A stretch of DNA of 64,000 bases from Gymnothorax reevesii (Eukaryota; Chordata; Actinopteri; Anguilliformes; Muraenidae), in assembly GCA_029721435.1 (NCBI GenBank), contig CM056584.1:7088395-7152394 (forward strand), written 5' to 3'. Below, in pieces: positions 10,003 through 23,587 of this stretch. The notes below the pieces were generated by a model that was not told where the DNA came from, did no database searches, and worked only from the letters and a program-made list of their open reading frames with translations. Positions within the stretch are counted from its first letter, which is position 1, and each line of letters starts with the position of its first letter. Made by a program: the position numbers and the translations under genes.

Positions 10003-12940
10003 ACGTGTCCTCTATGATGGGAGTATGGGATCAGATGGCATTTCAGCTTAACCCTGCTTGTGTAAAATGGAAATTGAGTGACGTTAATGTTTGAATACTT
10101 ATGCTAACATGCTAATGCTAGCAATCTAATGTGAGTGCTAATATCTGGTCATTTTCATGCTGTACGTGTCCTCTATGATGGGAGTATGGGATCAGATGGC
10201 ATTTCAGCTTAACCCTGCTTGTGTAAAATAGAAATTGAGTGACGTTAATGTTTGTATGCTAATGCTAACATGCTAATGCTAGCGATCTAATGTGAGTGCT
10301 AATATCTGGTCATTTTCATACTGTAAGTGTCCTCTATGATGTTAGTATGAGATCAGATGGCATTTCTCCTTCACCCTTCTTGTATTATGAGCAAATTGAG
10401 TAATGTTAATGTTTCAATGCTAATGCTAACATGCTGATGCTAACATGCTAATGCTAGCGATCTAATGTGAGTGCTAATATCTGGTCATTTTCATACTTTA
10501 CGTGTCCACTATGATGTTAATTGGAGATCAGATGGCATTTCAGCTTAACCCTTCTTGTATAATAAAAAAATTGAGTAAAGTTAATGTTTAAATGCTAATG
10601 CTAACATGCTAATGCTAGCGATCTAATGTGAGTGCTAATATCTGGTCATTTTCATACTGTAAGTGTCCTCTATGATGTTAGTATGAGATCAGATGGCATT
10701 TCTCCTTCACCCTTCTTGTATTATAAGCAAATTGAGTAATGTTAATGTTTCAATGCTAATGCTAACATGCTGATGCAAACATGCTAATGCTAGCAATCTA
10801 ATGTGAGTGCTAATACCTGGTCATTTCATACTGTACATGTCTTCTATGATGGGAGTATGGGATCAGATGGCATTTCAGCTTAACCTTGCTTGTGTAAAAT
10901 GGAAATTGAGTGACGTTAATGTTTGAATGCTAATGCTAACATGCTAATGCTAGTGATCTAATGTGAGTGCTAATAGCTGGTCATTTTCATACTGTACATG
11001 TCCTCTATGATGGGAGTATGAGATCAGATGGCTTTTCAGCTTGTCCCTGCTTGTGTAAAATGGAAATTGAGTGACGTTAATGTTTGAATGCTAATGCTAA
11101 CATGCTAATGCTAGCAATTTAATGTGAGTTCTAATATCTGGTCATTTTCATACCATACGTTTCCTCTATGATGTTAATAGGAGATCAGATGGCATTTCAG
11201 CTTAACCCTGCTTGTGTACAATGGAAATTTAGTGACGTTAATGTTTGAATGCTAATGCTAACATGCTAATGCTAGCGATCTAATGTGAGTGCTAATATCT
11301 GGTCATTTTCATACTACACGTGTCCTCTATTATATTAATAGGAGTTCAGATGGCATTTCAGCTTAACCCTTCTTGTTTAAAATGGAAATTGAGTGATGTT
11401 AATGTTTAAATGCTAATGCTAACATGCTAATGCTAGCGCTCTAATGTGAGTGCTAATATGTGGTCATTTTCATACTGTACGTGTCTTCTATGATGGGAAT
11501 ATGGGATCAGATGGCATTTCAGCTTAACCCTGTTTGTGTAAAATGGAAATTTAGTGACGTTAATGTTTAAATGCTAATGCTAACATGCTAATGCTAGCGA
11601 TCTAATTTGAGTGCTAATATCTGGTCATTTTCATACTGTACGTGTCCTTTATGATGTTAATAGGAGATCAGATGGCATTTCAGCTTAACCCTGCTTGTGT
11701 AAATTGGAAATTTAGTGACGTTAATGTTTGAATGCTAATGCTAACATGCTAATGCTAGCGATCTAATGTGAGTTCTAATATCTGGTCATTTTCATACTAT
11801 ACGTGTCCTCTATGATGTTAATAGGAGATCAGATGGCATTTCAGCTTAACACTTCTTGTGTAAAATGGAAATTGAGTGACATAAATGTTTTAATGCTAAT
11901 GCTAACATGCTAATGCTAGCGATCTAATGTGAGTGCTAATATCTGGTCATTTTTATACTGTACGTGTCCTCTATGATGGGAGTATTGGATCAGATGGCAT
12001 TTCAGCTTAACCCTGCTTGTGTAAAATGGAAATTGAGTGACGTTAATGTTTGAATGCTAATGTTAACATGCTAATGCTAGCGATCTAATGTGAGTGCTAA
12101 TACCTGGTCATTTTCATGCTGTACATGTCCTCTATGATGGGAGTATGAGATCAGATGGCTTTTCAGCTTAACCCTGCTTGTGTAAAATGGAAATTGAGTG
12201 ACGTTAATGTTTGAATGCTAATGGTAACATGCTAATGCTGGCGATCTAATGTGAGTTCTAATATCTGGTCATTTTCATGCTATACGTGTCCTCTATGATG
12301 TTAATAGGAGATCAGATGGCATTTCAGCTTAACCCTGATTGTGTACAATGGAAATTTAGCGACGTTAATGTTTGAATGCTAATGCTAACATGCTAATGCT
12401 AGCGATCTAATGTGAGTGCTAATATCTGGTCATTTTCATACTACACGTGTCCTTTATGATGTTAATAGGAGATCAGATGGCATTTCAGCTTAACCCTTCT
12501 TGTTTAAAATGGAAATTGAGTGATGTTAATGTTTAAATGCTAATGCTAACATGCTATTGCTAGCGCTCTAATGTGAGTGCTAATATGTGGTCATTTTCAT
12601 ACTGTACGTGTCCTCTATGATGGGAATATGGGATCAGATGGCATTTCAGCTTAACCCTGTTTGTGTAAAATGGAAATTGAGTGATGGTAATGTTTGAATA
12701 CTAATGCTAACATGCTAATGCTAGCGATCTAATGTGAGTGCTTATATCTGGTCATTTTCATACTATACGTGTCCTCTATGATGTTAATAGGAGATCAGAT
12801 GGCATTTTAGCTTAACCCTTCTTGTATAATAAAAAAATTGAGTAATGTTAATGTTTAAATGCTAATGCTAACATGCTAATGCTAGCGATCTAATGTGAGT
12901 TCTAATATCTGTTCATTTTCATACTATACGTGTCCTCTAT
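10003..12940 (+). repeat. 3,086-bp tandem duplication, copy 2
   Basis: Directly adjacent to copy 1. The offset is 3,086 bp up to about 11.9 kb and 2,925 bp afterwards because one 161-bp monomer is lost. The end is marked by the change from GTTAATAGGAG to GTAAATAGGAG near 12942, where the array resumes the order seen at 1.95 and 18.6 kb. Confidence 0.85.
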
Positions 12941-13726
12941 GATGTAAATAGGAGATCAGATGACATTTCAGCATAACCCTGTTTGTGTAAAATGGAAATT
13001 GAGTGACGTTAATGTTTAAATGCTAATGCTAACATGCTTATATTAGCGATTTAATGTGAGTGCTAATATCTGGTCATTTTCATACTGTACGTGTCCTCTA
13101 TCATGTTAATAGGAGATCAGATGGCATTTCAGCTTAACCCTTCTTGTATAATAAAAAAATTGAGTAATGTAAACGTTTAAATGCTAATGCTAACATGCTA
13201 ATGCTAGCGATCTAATGTCAGTTCTAATATCTGGTCATTTCCATACTCTTCGTGTCCTCTATGATGTTAATAGGATATCAGATGGCATTTCAGCTTAACC
13301 CTTCTTGTGTAAAATGGAAATTGAGTGACATTAATGTTTTAATACTAATGCTAACATGCTAATGCTAGCGATCTAATGTAAGTGCTAATATCTGGTCATT
13401 TTCATACTGTACGTGTCCTCTATGATGGGAGTATGGGATCAGATGGCATTTCAGCTTAACCCTGCTTGTGTAAAATGGAAATTGAGTGAAGTTAATGTTT
13501 GAATACTAATGCTAACATGCTAATGCTAGCAATCTAATGTGAGTGCTAATATCTGGTCATTTTCATACTGTACGTGTCCTCTATGATGGGGGTATGGGAT
13601 CAGATGGCATTTCAGCTTAACCCTGCTTGTGTAAAATAGAAATTGAGTGACGTTAATGTTTGAATGCTAATGCTAACATGCTAATGCTAGCGATCTAATG
13701 TGAGTGCTAATATCTGGTCATTTTCA

Positions 13727-14048
13727 TACTGTAAGTGTCCTCTATGATGTTAGTATGAGATCAGATGGCATTTCTCCTTCACCCTTCTTGTATTATAAGC
13801 AAATTGAGTAATGTTAATGTTTTAATGCTAATGCTAACATGCTGATTCTAACATGCTAATGCTAGCAATCTAATGTGAGTGCTAATACCTGGTCATTTTC
13901 ATACTGTACATGTCTTCTATGATGGGAGTATGGGATCAGATGGCATTTCAGCTTCACCCTTCTTGTGTAAAATGGGAATTGAGTAATGCTTATGCTAACA
14001 TGCTGATGCTAGCGCTCTAATGTGAGTGCTAATATCTGGTCATTTTCA
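13727..14048 (+). repeat. 175+147-bp monomer pair (322 bp)
   Basis: A five-sub-unit monomer (13727-13901) is directly followed by a three-sub-unit monomer (13902-14048). The pair is exactly 2 x 161 bp, so the register of the array is restored. This is the first occurrence in the window. Confidence 0.87.
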
Positions 14049-17000
14049 TACTGTACGTGTCCTCTATGATGGGAATATGGGATCAGATGGCATTTCAGCT
14101 TTACCCTTCTGGTATAATAAAAAAATTGAGTAATGTTAATGTTTAAATGCTAATGCTAACATGCTAATGCTAGCAATCTAATGTAAGTTCTAATATCTGG
14201 TCATTTTCATACTATACGTGTCCTCTATGATGTTAATAGGAGATCAGATGACATTTCAGCTTAACCCTTCTTGTTTAAAATGGAAATTGAGTGATGTTAA
14301 TGTTTAAATGCTAATGCTAACATGCTAATGCTAGCGCTTTAATGTGAGTGCTAATATGTGGTCATTTTCAAACTGTACGTGTCCTCTATGATGGGAATAT
14401 GGGATCAGATGGCATTTCAGCTTAACCCTGTTTGTGTAAAATGGAAATTGAGTGATGGTTAATGTTTGAATACTAATGCTAACATGCTAATGCTAGCAAT
14501 CTAATGTGAGTGCTAATATCTGGTCATTTTCATACTACACGTGTCCTCTATGATGTTAATAGGAGTTCAGATGGCATTTCAGCTTAACCCTGCTTGTGTA
14601 CAATGGAAATTTAGTGACGTTAATGTTTGAATGCTAATGCTAACATGCTAATGCTAGCGCTCTAATGTGAGTGCTAATATGTGGTCATTTTTATACTGTA
14701 CGTGTCCTCTATGATGGGAATATGGGATCAGATGGCATTTCAGCTTAACCCTGTTTGTGTAAAATGGAAATTGAGTGACGTTAATGTTTAAATGCTAATG
14801 CTAACATGCTAATGCTAGCGATCTAATGTGAGTGCTAATATCTGGTCATTTTCATACTGTACGTGTCCTCTATGATGTTAATAGGAGATCAGATGGCATT
14901 TCAGCTTAACCCTGCTTGTGTTAAATGGAAATTTAGTGACGTTAATGTTTGAATGCTAATGCTAACATGCTAATGCTAGCGATCTAATGTGAGTGCTAAT
15001 ATCTGGTCATTTCCATACTATACGTGTCCTCTATGATGTTAATAGGAGATCAGATGGCATTTCAGCTTAACCCTTCTTGTATAATAAAAAAATTGAGTAA
15101 TGTAAATGTTTAAATGCTAATGCTAACATGCTAATGCTAGCGATCTAATGTGAGTTCTAATATCTGGTCATTTTCATAATATACGTGTCCTCTATGATGT
15201 TAATTGGAGATCAGATGGCATTTCAGCTTAACACTTCTTGTGTAAAATGGAAATTGAGTGACATAAATGTTTTAATGCTAATGCTAACATGCTAATGCTA
15301 GCGCTCTAATGTGAGTGCTAATACCTGGTTATTTTCATACTGTACATGTCCTTTATGATGGGAGTATGAGATCAGATGGCTTTTCAGCTTAAACCTGCTT
15401 GTGTAAAATGGAAATTGAGTGACGTTAATGTTTGAATGCTAATGGTAACATGCTAATGCTGGCGATCTAATATGAGTTCTAATATCTGGTCATTTTCATA
15501 CCATACGTGTCCTCTATGATGTTAATAGGAGATCAGATGGCATTTAAGCTTAACTCTTCTTTTGTTAAATGGAAATTGAGTGACATTAATGTTTTAATAC
15601 TAATGCTAGCATGCTAATTCTGGCGATCTAATGTGAGTGCTAATATCTGGTCATTTTCATACTGTACGTGTCCTCTATGATGGGAGTATGGGATCAGATG
15701 GCATTTCAGCTTAACCCTGCTTGTGTAAAATAGAAATTGAGTGACGTTAATGTTTGTATGCTAATGCTAACATGCTAATGCTAGCGATCTAATGTGAGTG
15801 CTAATATCTGGTCATTTTCATACTGTAAGTGTCCTCTATGATGTTAGTATGAGATCAGATGGCATTTCTCCTTCACCCTTCTTGTATTATGAGCAAATTG
15901 AGTAATGTTAATGTTTCAATGCTAATGCTAACATGCTGATGCTAACATGCTAATGCTAGCGATCTAATGTGAGTGCTAATATCTGGTCATTTTCATACTT
16001 TACGTGTCCTCTATGATGTTAATTGGAGATCAGATGGCATTTCAGCATAACCCTTCTTGTATAATAAAAAAATTGAGTAAAGTTAATGTTTAAATGCTAA
16101 TGCTAACATGCTAATGCTAGCGATCTAATGTGAGTTCTAATATCTGGTCATTTTCATACTATACATGTCCTCTATAATGTTAATAGGAGATCAGATGGCA
16201 GTTCAGCTTAACCCTTCTTGTGTAAAATTGAAATTGAGTGACATTAATGTTTTAATACTAATGCTAACATGCTAATGCTAGCGATCTAATGTGAGTGCTA
16301 ATACCTGGTCATTTCATACTGTACATGTCTTCTATGATGGGAGTATGGGATCAGATGGCATTTCAGCTTAACCTTGCTTGTGTAAAATGGAAATTGAGTG
16401 ACGTTAATGTTTGAATGCTAATGCTAACATGCTAATGCTAGTGATCTAATGTGAGTGCTAATAGCTGGTCATTTTCATACTGTACATGTCCTCTATGATG
16501 GGAGTATGAGATCAGATGGCTTTTCAGCTTGTCCCTGCTTGTGTAAAATGGAAATTGAGTGATGTTAATGTTTGAATGCTAATGCTAACATGCTAATGCT
16601 AGCAATTTAATGTGAGTTCTAATATCTGGTCATTTTCATACCATACGTTTCCTCTATGATGTTAATAGGAGATCAGATGGCATTTCAGCTTAACCCTGCT
16701 TGTGTACAATGGAAATTTAGTGACGTTAATGTTTGAATGCTAATGCTAACATGCTAATGCTAGCGATCTAATGTGAGTGCTAATATCTGGTCATTTTCAT
16801 ACTACACGTGTCCTCTATGATATTAATAGGAGTTCAGATGGCATTTCAGCTTAACCCTTCTTGTTTACAATGGAAATTGAGTGATGTTAATGTTTAAATG
16901 CTAATGCTAACATGCTAATGCTAGCGCTCTAATGTGAGTGCTAATATGTGGTCATTTTCATACTGTACGTGTCTTCTATGATGGGAATATGGGATCAGAT

Positions 17001-19550
17001 GGCATTTCAGCTTAACCCTGTTTGTGTAAAATGGAAATTGAGTGACGTTAATGTTTAAATGCTAATGCTAACATGCTAATGCTAGCGATCTAATGTGAGT
17101 TCTAATATCTGGTCATTTTCATACTATACGTGTCCTCTATAATGTTAATAGGAGATCAGATGGCATTTCAGCTTAACCCTGCTTGTGTAAAATGGAAATT
17201 TAGTGACGTTAATGTTTGAATGCTAATGCTAACATGCTAATGCTAGCGATCTAATGTGAGTTCTAATATCTGGTCATTTTCATACTATACGTGTCCTCTA
17301 TAATGTTAATAGGAGATCAGATGGCATTTCAGCTTAACCCTTCTTGTGTAAAATGGAAATTGAGTGACATTAATGTTTTAATGCTAATGCTAACATGCTA
17401 ATGCTAGCGATCTAATGTGAGTGCTAATATCTGGTCATTTTCATACTGTACGTGTCCTCTATGATGGGAGTATGGGATCAGATGGCATTTCAGCTTAACC
17501 CTGCTTGTGTAAAATGGAAATTGAGTGACATTAATGTTTTAATACTAATGCTAACATGCTAATGCTAGCGATCTAATGTGAGTGCTAATATCTGGTCATT
17601 TTTATACTGTACGTGTCCTCTATGATGGGCGTATTGGATCAGATGGCATTTCAGCTTAACCCTGCTTGTGTGAAATAGAAATTGAGTGACGTTAATGTTT
17701 GAATGCTAATGTTAACATGCTAATGCTAGCGATCTAATGTGAGTGCTAATACCTGGTCATTTTCATGCTGTACATGTCCTCTATGATGGGAGTATGAGAT
17801 CAGATGGCTTTTCAGCTTAACCCTGCTTGTGTAAAATGGAAATTGAGTGACGTTAATGTTCGAATGCTAATGGTAACATGCTAATGCTGGCGATCTAATG
17901 TGAGTTCTAATATCTGGTCATTTTCATGCCATACGTGTCCTCTATGATGTTAATAGGAGATCAGATGGCATTTCAGCTTAACCCTGATTGTGTACAATGG
18001 AAATTTAGCGACGTTAATGTTTGAATGCTAATGCTAACATGCTAATGCTAGCGATCTAATGTGAGTGCTAATATCTGGTCATTTTCATACTACACGTGTC
18101 CTTTATGATGTTAATAGGAGATCAGATGGCATTTCAGCTTAACCCTTCTTGTTTAAAATGGAAATTGAGTGATGTTAATGTTTAAATGCTAATGCTAACA
18201 TGCTATTGCTAGCGCTCTAATGTGAGTGCTAATATGTGGTCATTTTCATACTGTACGTGTCCTCTATGATGGGAATATGGGATCAGATGGCATTTCAGCT
18301 TAACCCTGTTTGTCTAAAATGGAAATTGAGTGATGGTAATGTTTGAATACTAATGCTAACATGCTAATGCTAGCGATCTAATGTGAGTGCTTATATCTGG
18401 TCATTTTCATACTATATGTGTCCTCTATGATGTTAATAGGAGATCAGATGGCATTTCAGCTTAACCCTTCTTGTATAATAAAAAAATTGAGTAATGTTAA
18501 TGTTTAAATGCTAATGCTAACATGCTAATGCTAGCGATCTAATGTGAGTTCTAATATCTGTTCATTTTCATACTATACGTGTCCTCTATGATGTAAATAG
18601 GAGATCAGATGACATTTCAGCATAACCCTGTTTGTGTAAAATGGAAATTGAGTGACGTTAATGTTTAAATGCTAATGCTAACATGCTTATATTAGCGATT
18701 TAATGTGAGTGCTAATATCTGGTCATTTTCATACTGTACGTGTCCTCTATCATGTTAATAGGAGATCAGATGGCATTTCAGCTTAACCCTTCTTGTATAA
18801 TAAAAAAATTGACTAATGTAAACGTTTAAATGCTAATGCTAACATGCTAATGCTAGCGATCTAATGTCAGTTCTAATATCTGGTCATTTCCATACTCTTC
18901 GTGTCCTCTATGATGTTAATAGGCGATCAGATGGCATTTCAGCTTAACCCTTCTTGTGTAAAATGGAAATTGAGTGACATTAATGTTTTAATACTAATGC
19001 TAACATGCTAATGCTAGCGATCTAATGTAAGTGCTAATATCTGGTCATTTTCATACTCTACGTGTCCTCTATGATGGGAGTATGGGATCAGATGGCATTT
19101 CAGCTTAACCCTGCTTGTGTAAAATGGAAATTGAGTGAGGTTAATGTTTAAATAGTAATGCTAACATGCTAATGCTAGCAATCTAATGTGAGTGCTAATA
19201 TCTGGTCATTTTCATACTGTACGTGTCCTCTATGATGGGGGTATGGGATCAGATGGCATTTCAGCTTAACCCTGCTTGTGTAAAATAGAAATTGAGTGAC
19301 GTTAATGTTTGAATGCTAATGCTAACATGCTAATGCTAGCGATCTAATGTGAGTGCTAATATCTGGTCATTTTCATACTGTAAGTGTCCTCTATGATGTC
19401 AGTATGAGATCAGATGGCATTTCTCCTTCACCCTTCTTGTATTATAAGCAAATTGAGTAATGTTAATGTTTCAATGCTAATGCTAACATGCTGATTCTAA
19501 CATGCTAATGCTAGGAATCTAATGTGAGTGCTAATACCTGGTCATTTTCA
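13902..19550 (+). repeat. HOR block 2, 35 monomers (base HOR)
   Basis: This block is exactly 35 monomers: 5,649 = 35 x 161 + 28 (two 175-bp members) - 14 (one short member), with a +1 near 14460 cancelling a -1 near 16313. The right half (about 16315 onward) matches block 1 at an offset of 5,488, then 5,649 after one monomer difference. The run 13241-14100 matches 18890-19749 at 5,649. I take it as the simplest example of the ancestral left-domain HOR. Confidence 0.75.
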
Positions 19551-19697
19551 TACTGTACATGTCTTCTATGATGGGAGTATGGGATCAGATGGCATTTCAG
19601 CTTAAACCTTCTTGTGTAAAATGGGAATTGAGTAATGCATATGCTAACATGCTGATGCTAGCGCTCTAATGTGAGTGCTAATATCTGGTCATTTTCA
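19376..19697 (+). repeat. 175+147-bp monomer pair (322 bp)
   Basis: Five-unit monomer 19376-19550 and three-unit monomer 19551-19697. It lies exactly 5,649 bp after the pair at 13727, which is 35 monomers. Copy-specific changes are GCTAGGAATC near 19510 and TTAAACC near 19604. Confidence 0.87.
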
Positions 19698-19964
19698 TAC
19701 TGTACGTGTCCTCTATGATGGGAATATGGGATCAGATGGCATTTCAGCTTTACCCTTCTTGTATAATAAAAAAATTGAGTAATGTTAATGTTTAAATGCT
19801 AATGCTAACATGCTAATGCTAGCAATCTAATGTAAGTTCTAATATCTGGTCATTTTCATACTATATGTGTCCTCTATGATGTTAATGGGAGATCAGATGG
19901 CATTTCAGCTTAACCCTTCTTTTGTAAAATGGAAATTGAGTGACATTAATGTTTTAATACTGAT

Positions 19965-19984
19965 GCTAGCATGCTAATGCTAGC
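19965..19984 (+). other. Perfect 8-bp inverted repeat with 4-nt loop
   Basis: The tail variant GCTAGCAT-GCTA-ATGCTAGC is a perfect inverted repeat (8-bp arms, 4-nt spacer). Most monomers have GCTAACAT in the left arm, which leaves one mismatch. Single strands could fold into a hairpin; cruciform formation in cells is inference. Confidence 0.8.
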
Positions 19985-20447
19985 GATCTTATGTGAGTGC
20001 TAATATCTGGTCATTTTCATACTGTACGTGTCCTCTATGATGGGAGTATGGGATCAGATGGCATTTCAGCTAAACCCTGCTTGTGTAAAATGGAAATTGA
20101 GTGACGTTAATGTTTGAATACTAATGCTAACATGCTAATGCTAGCGATCTAATGTAAGTTCTAATATCTGGTCATTTTCATACTGTACGTGTCCTCTATG
20201 ATGGGAATATGGGATCAGATGGCATTTCAGCATAACCCTGTTTGTGCTAAATGGAAATTGAGTGACGTTAATGTTTAAATGCTAATGCTAACATGCTAAT
20301 GCTAGCGATCTAATGTGAGTGCTAATATCTGGTCATTTTCATACTGTACGTGTCCTCTATGATGTTAATAGGAGATCAGATGGCATTTCAGCTTAACCCT
20401 TCTAGTATAATAAAAAAATTGAGTAATGTTAATGTTTAAATGCTAAT

Positions 20448-20467
20448 GCTAGCATGCTAATGCTAGC
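20448..20467 (+). other. Perfect inverted repeat (hairpin variant)
   Basis: Same 8-4-8 inverted repeat, here in an A-tract monomer that otherwise usually has the mismatched GCTAACAT arm. Confidence 0.78.
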
Positions 20468-21978
20468 GATCTAATGTGAGTTCTAATATCTGGTCATTTT
20501 CATACTATACGTGTCCTCTATGATGTTAATGGGAGATCAGATGGCATTTCAGCTTAACCCTTCTTTTGTAAAATGGAAATTGAGTGACGTTAATGTTTGA
20601 ATGCTAATGCTAACATGCTAATGCTAGCGATCTAATGTGAGTGCTAATATCTGGTCATTTTCATACTGTAAGTGTCCTCTATGATGTTAGTATGAGATCA
20701 GATGGCATTTCTCCTTCACCCTTCTTGTATTATGAGCAAATTGAGTAATGTTAATGTTTCAATGCTAATGCTAACATGCTGATGCTAACATGCTAATGCT
20801 AGCGATCTAATGTGAGTGCTAATATCTGGTCATTTTCATACTGTACGTGTCCTCAATGATGTTAATTGGAGATCAGATGGCATTTCAGCTTAACCCTTCT
20901 TGTATAATAAAAAAATTGAGTAATGTTAATGTTTAAATGCTAATGCTAACATGCTAATGCTAGCGATCTAATGTGAGTTCTAATATCTGGTCATTTTCAT
21001 ACTATACGTGTCCTCTATAATGTTAATAGGAGATCAGATGGCATTTCAGCTTAACCCTTTTGTGTAAAATGGAAATTGAGTGACATTAATGTTTTAATAC
21101 TAATGCTAACATGCTAATGCTAGCGATCTAATGTGAGTGCTAATATCTGGTCATTTTCATACTGTACGTGTCCTCTATGATGGGAGTATTGGATCAGATG
21201 GCATTTCAGCTTAACCCTGCTTGTGTAAATTAAAAATTGAGGGACGTTAATGTTTGAATGCTAATGCTCACATGCTAATGCTAGCGATCTAAGGTGAGTG
21301 CTAATATCTGGTCATTTTCATACTGTAAGTGTCCTCTATGATGTTAGTATGAGATCAGATGGCATTTCTCCTTCACCCTTCTTGTATTATAAGCAAATTG
21401 AGTAATGTTAATGTTTCAATGCTAATGCTAACATGCTGATGCTAACATGCTAATACTAGCAATCTAATGTGAGTGCTAATACCTGGTCATTTTCATACTG
21501 TACATGTCTTCTATGATGGGAGTATGGGATCAGATGGCATTTCAGCTTAACCTTGCTTGTGTAAAATGGAAATTGAGTGACGTTAATGTTTGAATGCTAA
21601 TGCTAACATGCTAATGCTAGTGATCTAATGTGAGTGCTAATACCTGGTCATTTTCATACTGTACATGTCCTCTATGATGGGAGTATGAGATCAGATGGCT
21701 TTTCAGCTTTACCCTGCTTGTGTAAAATGGAAATTGAGTGACGTTAATGTTTGAATGCTAATGCTAACATGCTAATGCTAGCGATCTAATGTGAGTTCTA
21801 ATATCTGGTCATTTTCATACTGTACGTGTCCTCTATGATGGGAGTATTGGATCAGATGGCATTTCAGCTTAACCCTGCTTGTGTAAAATAAAAATTGAGT
21901 GACGTTAATGTTTGAATGCTAATGCTAACATGCTAATGCTAGCGATCTAATGTGAATTCTAATATCTGTTCATTTTCA

Positions 21979-23587
21979 TACTATACGTGTCCTCTATGAT
22001 GTTAATAGGAGATCAGATGGCATTTCAGCTTAACCCTGCTTGTGTAAAATGGAAATTGAGTGACGTTAATGTTTGAATGCTAATGCTAACATGCTAATGC
22101 TAGCGATCTAATGTGAGTGCTAATATCTGGTCATTTTCATACTACACGTGTCCTCTATGATGTTAATAGGAGTTCAGATGGCATTTCAGCTTAACCCTTC
22201 TTGTTTAAAATGGAAATTGAGTGATGTTAATGTTTAAATGCTAATGCTAACATGCTAATGCTAGCGCTCTAATGTGAGTGCTAATATCTGGTCATTTTCA
22301 TACTGTACGTGTCCTCTATGATGTTAATAGGAGATCAGATGGCATTTCAGCTTAACCCTGCTTGTTTAAAATGGAAATTTACTGACGTTAATGTTTGAAT
22401 GCTAATGCTAACATGCTAATGCTAGCGATCTAATGTGAGTTCTAATATCTGGTCATTTTCATACTATACGTGTCCTCTATGATGTTAAAAGGAGATCAGA
22501 TGGCATTTCAGCTTAACACTTCTTGTGTAAAATGGAAATTGAGTGACATAAATGTTTTTATGCTAATGCTAACATGCTAATGCTAGCGATCTAATGTGAG
22601 TGCTAATATCTGGTCATTTTCATACTGTCCGTGTCCTCTATGATGGGAGTATGGGATCAGATGGCATTTCAGCTTAACCCTGCTTGTGTAAAATGGAAAT
22701 TGAGTGACATTAATGTTTTAATACTAATGCTAACATGCTAATGCTAGCGATCTAATGTGAGTGCTAATACCTGGTCATTTTCATGCTGTACATGTCCTCT
22801 ATGATGGGAGTATGAGATCAGATGGCTTTTCAGCTTAACCCTGCTTGTGTAAAATGGAAATTGAGTGACGTTAATGTTTAAATGCTAATGGTAACATGCT
22901 AATGCTGGCGATCTAATGTGAGTTCTAATATCTGGTCATTTTCATGCCATACGTGTCCTCTATGATGTTAATAGGAGATCGGATGGCATTTCAGCTTAAC
23001 CCTGATTGTGTAAAATGGAAATTTAGCGACGTTAATGTTTGAATGCTAATGCTAACATGCTAATGCTAGCGATCTAATGTGAGTGCTAATATCTGGTCAT
23101 TTTCATACTGTACGTGTCCTCTATCATGTTAATAGGAGATCAGATGGCATTTCAGCTTTACCCTTCTTGTTTAAAATGGAAATTGAGTGATGTTAATGTT
23201 TAAATGCTAATGCTAACATGCTAATGCTAGCGCTCTAATGTGAGTGCTAATATGTCGTCATTTTCATACTGTACGTGTCCTCTATGATGGGAATATGGGA
23301 TCAGATGGCATTTCAGCTTAACCCTGTTTGTGTAAAATGGAAATTGAGTGATGGTAATGTTTGAATACTAATGCTAACATGCTAATGCTAGCGATCTAAT
23401 GTGAGTGCTTATATCTGGTCATTTTCATACTATACGTGTCCTCTATGATGTTAATAGGAGATAAGATGGCATTTCAGCTTAACCCTTCTTGTATAATAAA
23501 AAATTGAGTAATGTTAATGTTTAAATGCTAATGCTAACATGCTAATGCTAGCGATCTAATGTGAGTTCTAATATCTGTTCATTTTCA
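21979..23587 (+). repeat. 1,609-bp tandem duplication, copy 1
   Basis: Ten monomers less one base (a six-A tract). Diagnostic changes shared with copy 2 are GACATAAATGTTTTTATGC, TACTGTCCGTG, GGAGATCGGATGG, ATATGTCGTC and GGAGATAAG. Private to this copy: TTAAAAGGAG near 22486 and TGTGTAAAATGGAAATTTAGCG near 23008. Confidence 0.88.

Larger units (their letters stand above)
5154..13901 (+). repeat. HOR block 1, 54 monomers with nested duplication
   Basis: This block of 8,748 bp is 54 monomers with five 175-bp members (TCCTTCACCC at 7281, 7617, 10367, 10703 and 13775). It contains the 3,086-bp tandem duplication at 6917-12940; removing one duplicated unit leaves ~5.66 kb, close to the 35-monomer base HOR. 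Positions 5623-6917 match 14371-15664 at a constant offset of about 8,748 bp, so block 1 aligns with block 2 once the nested duplication is allowed for. Confidence 0.75.
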
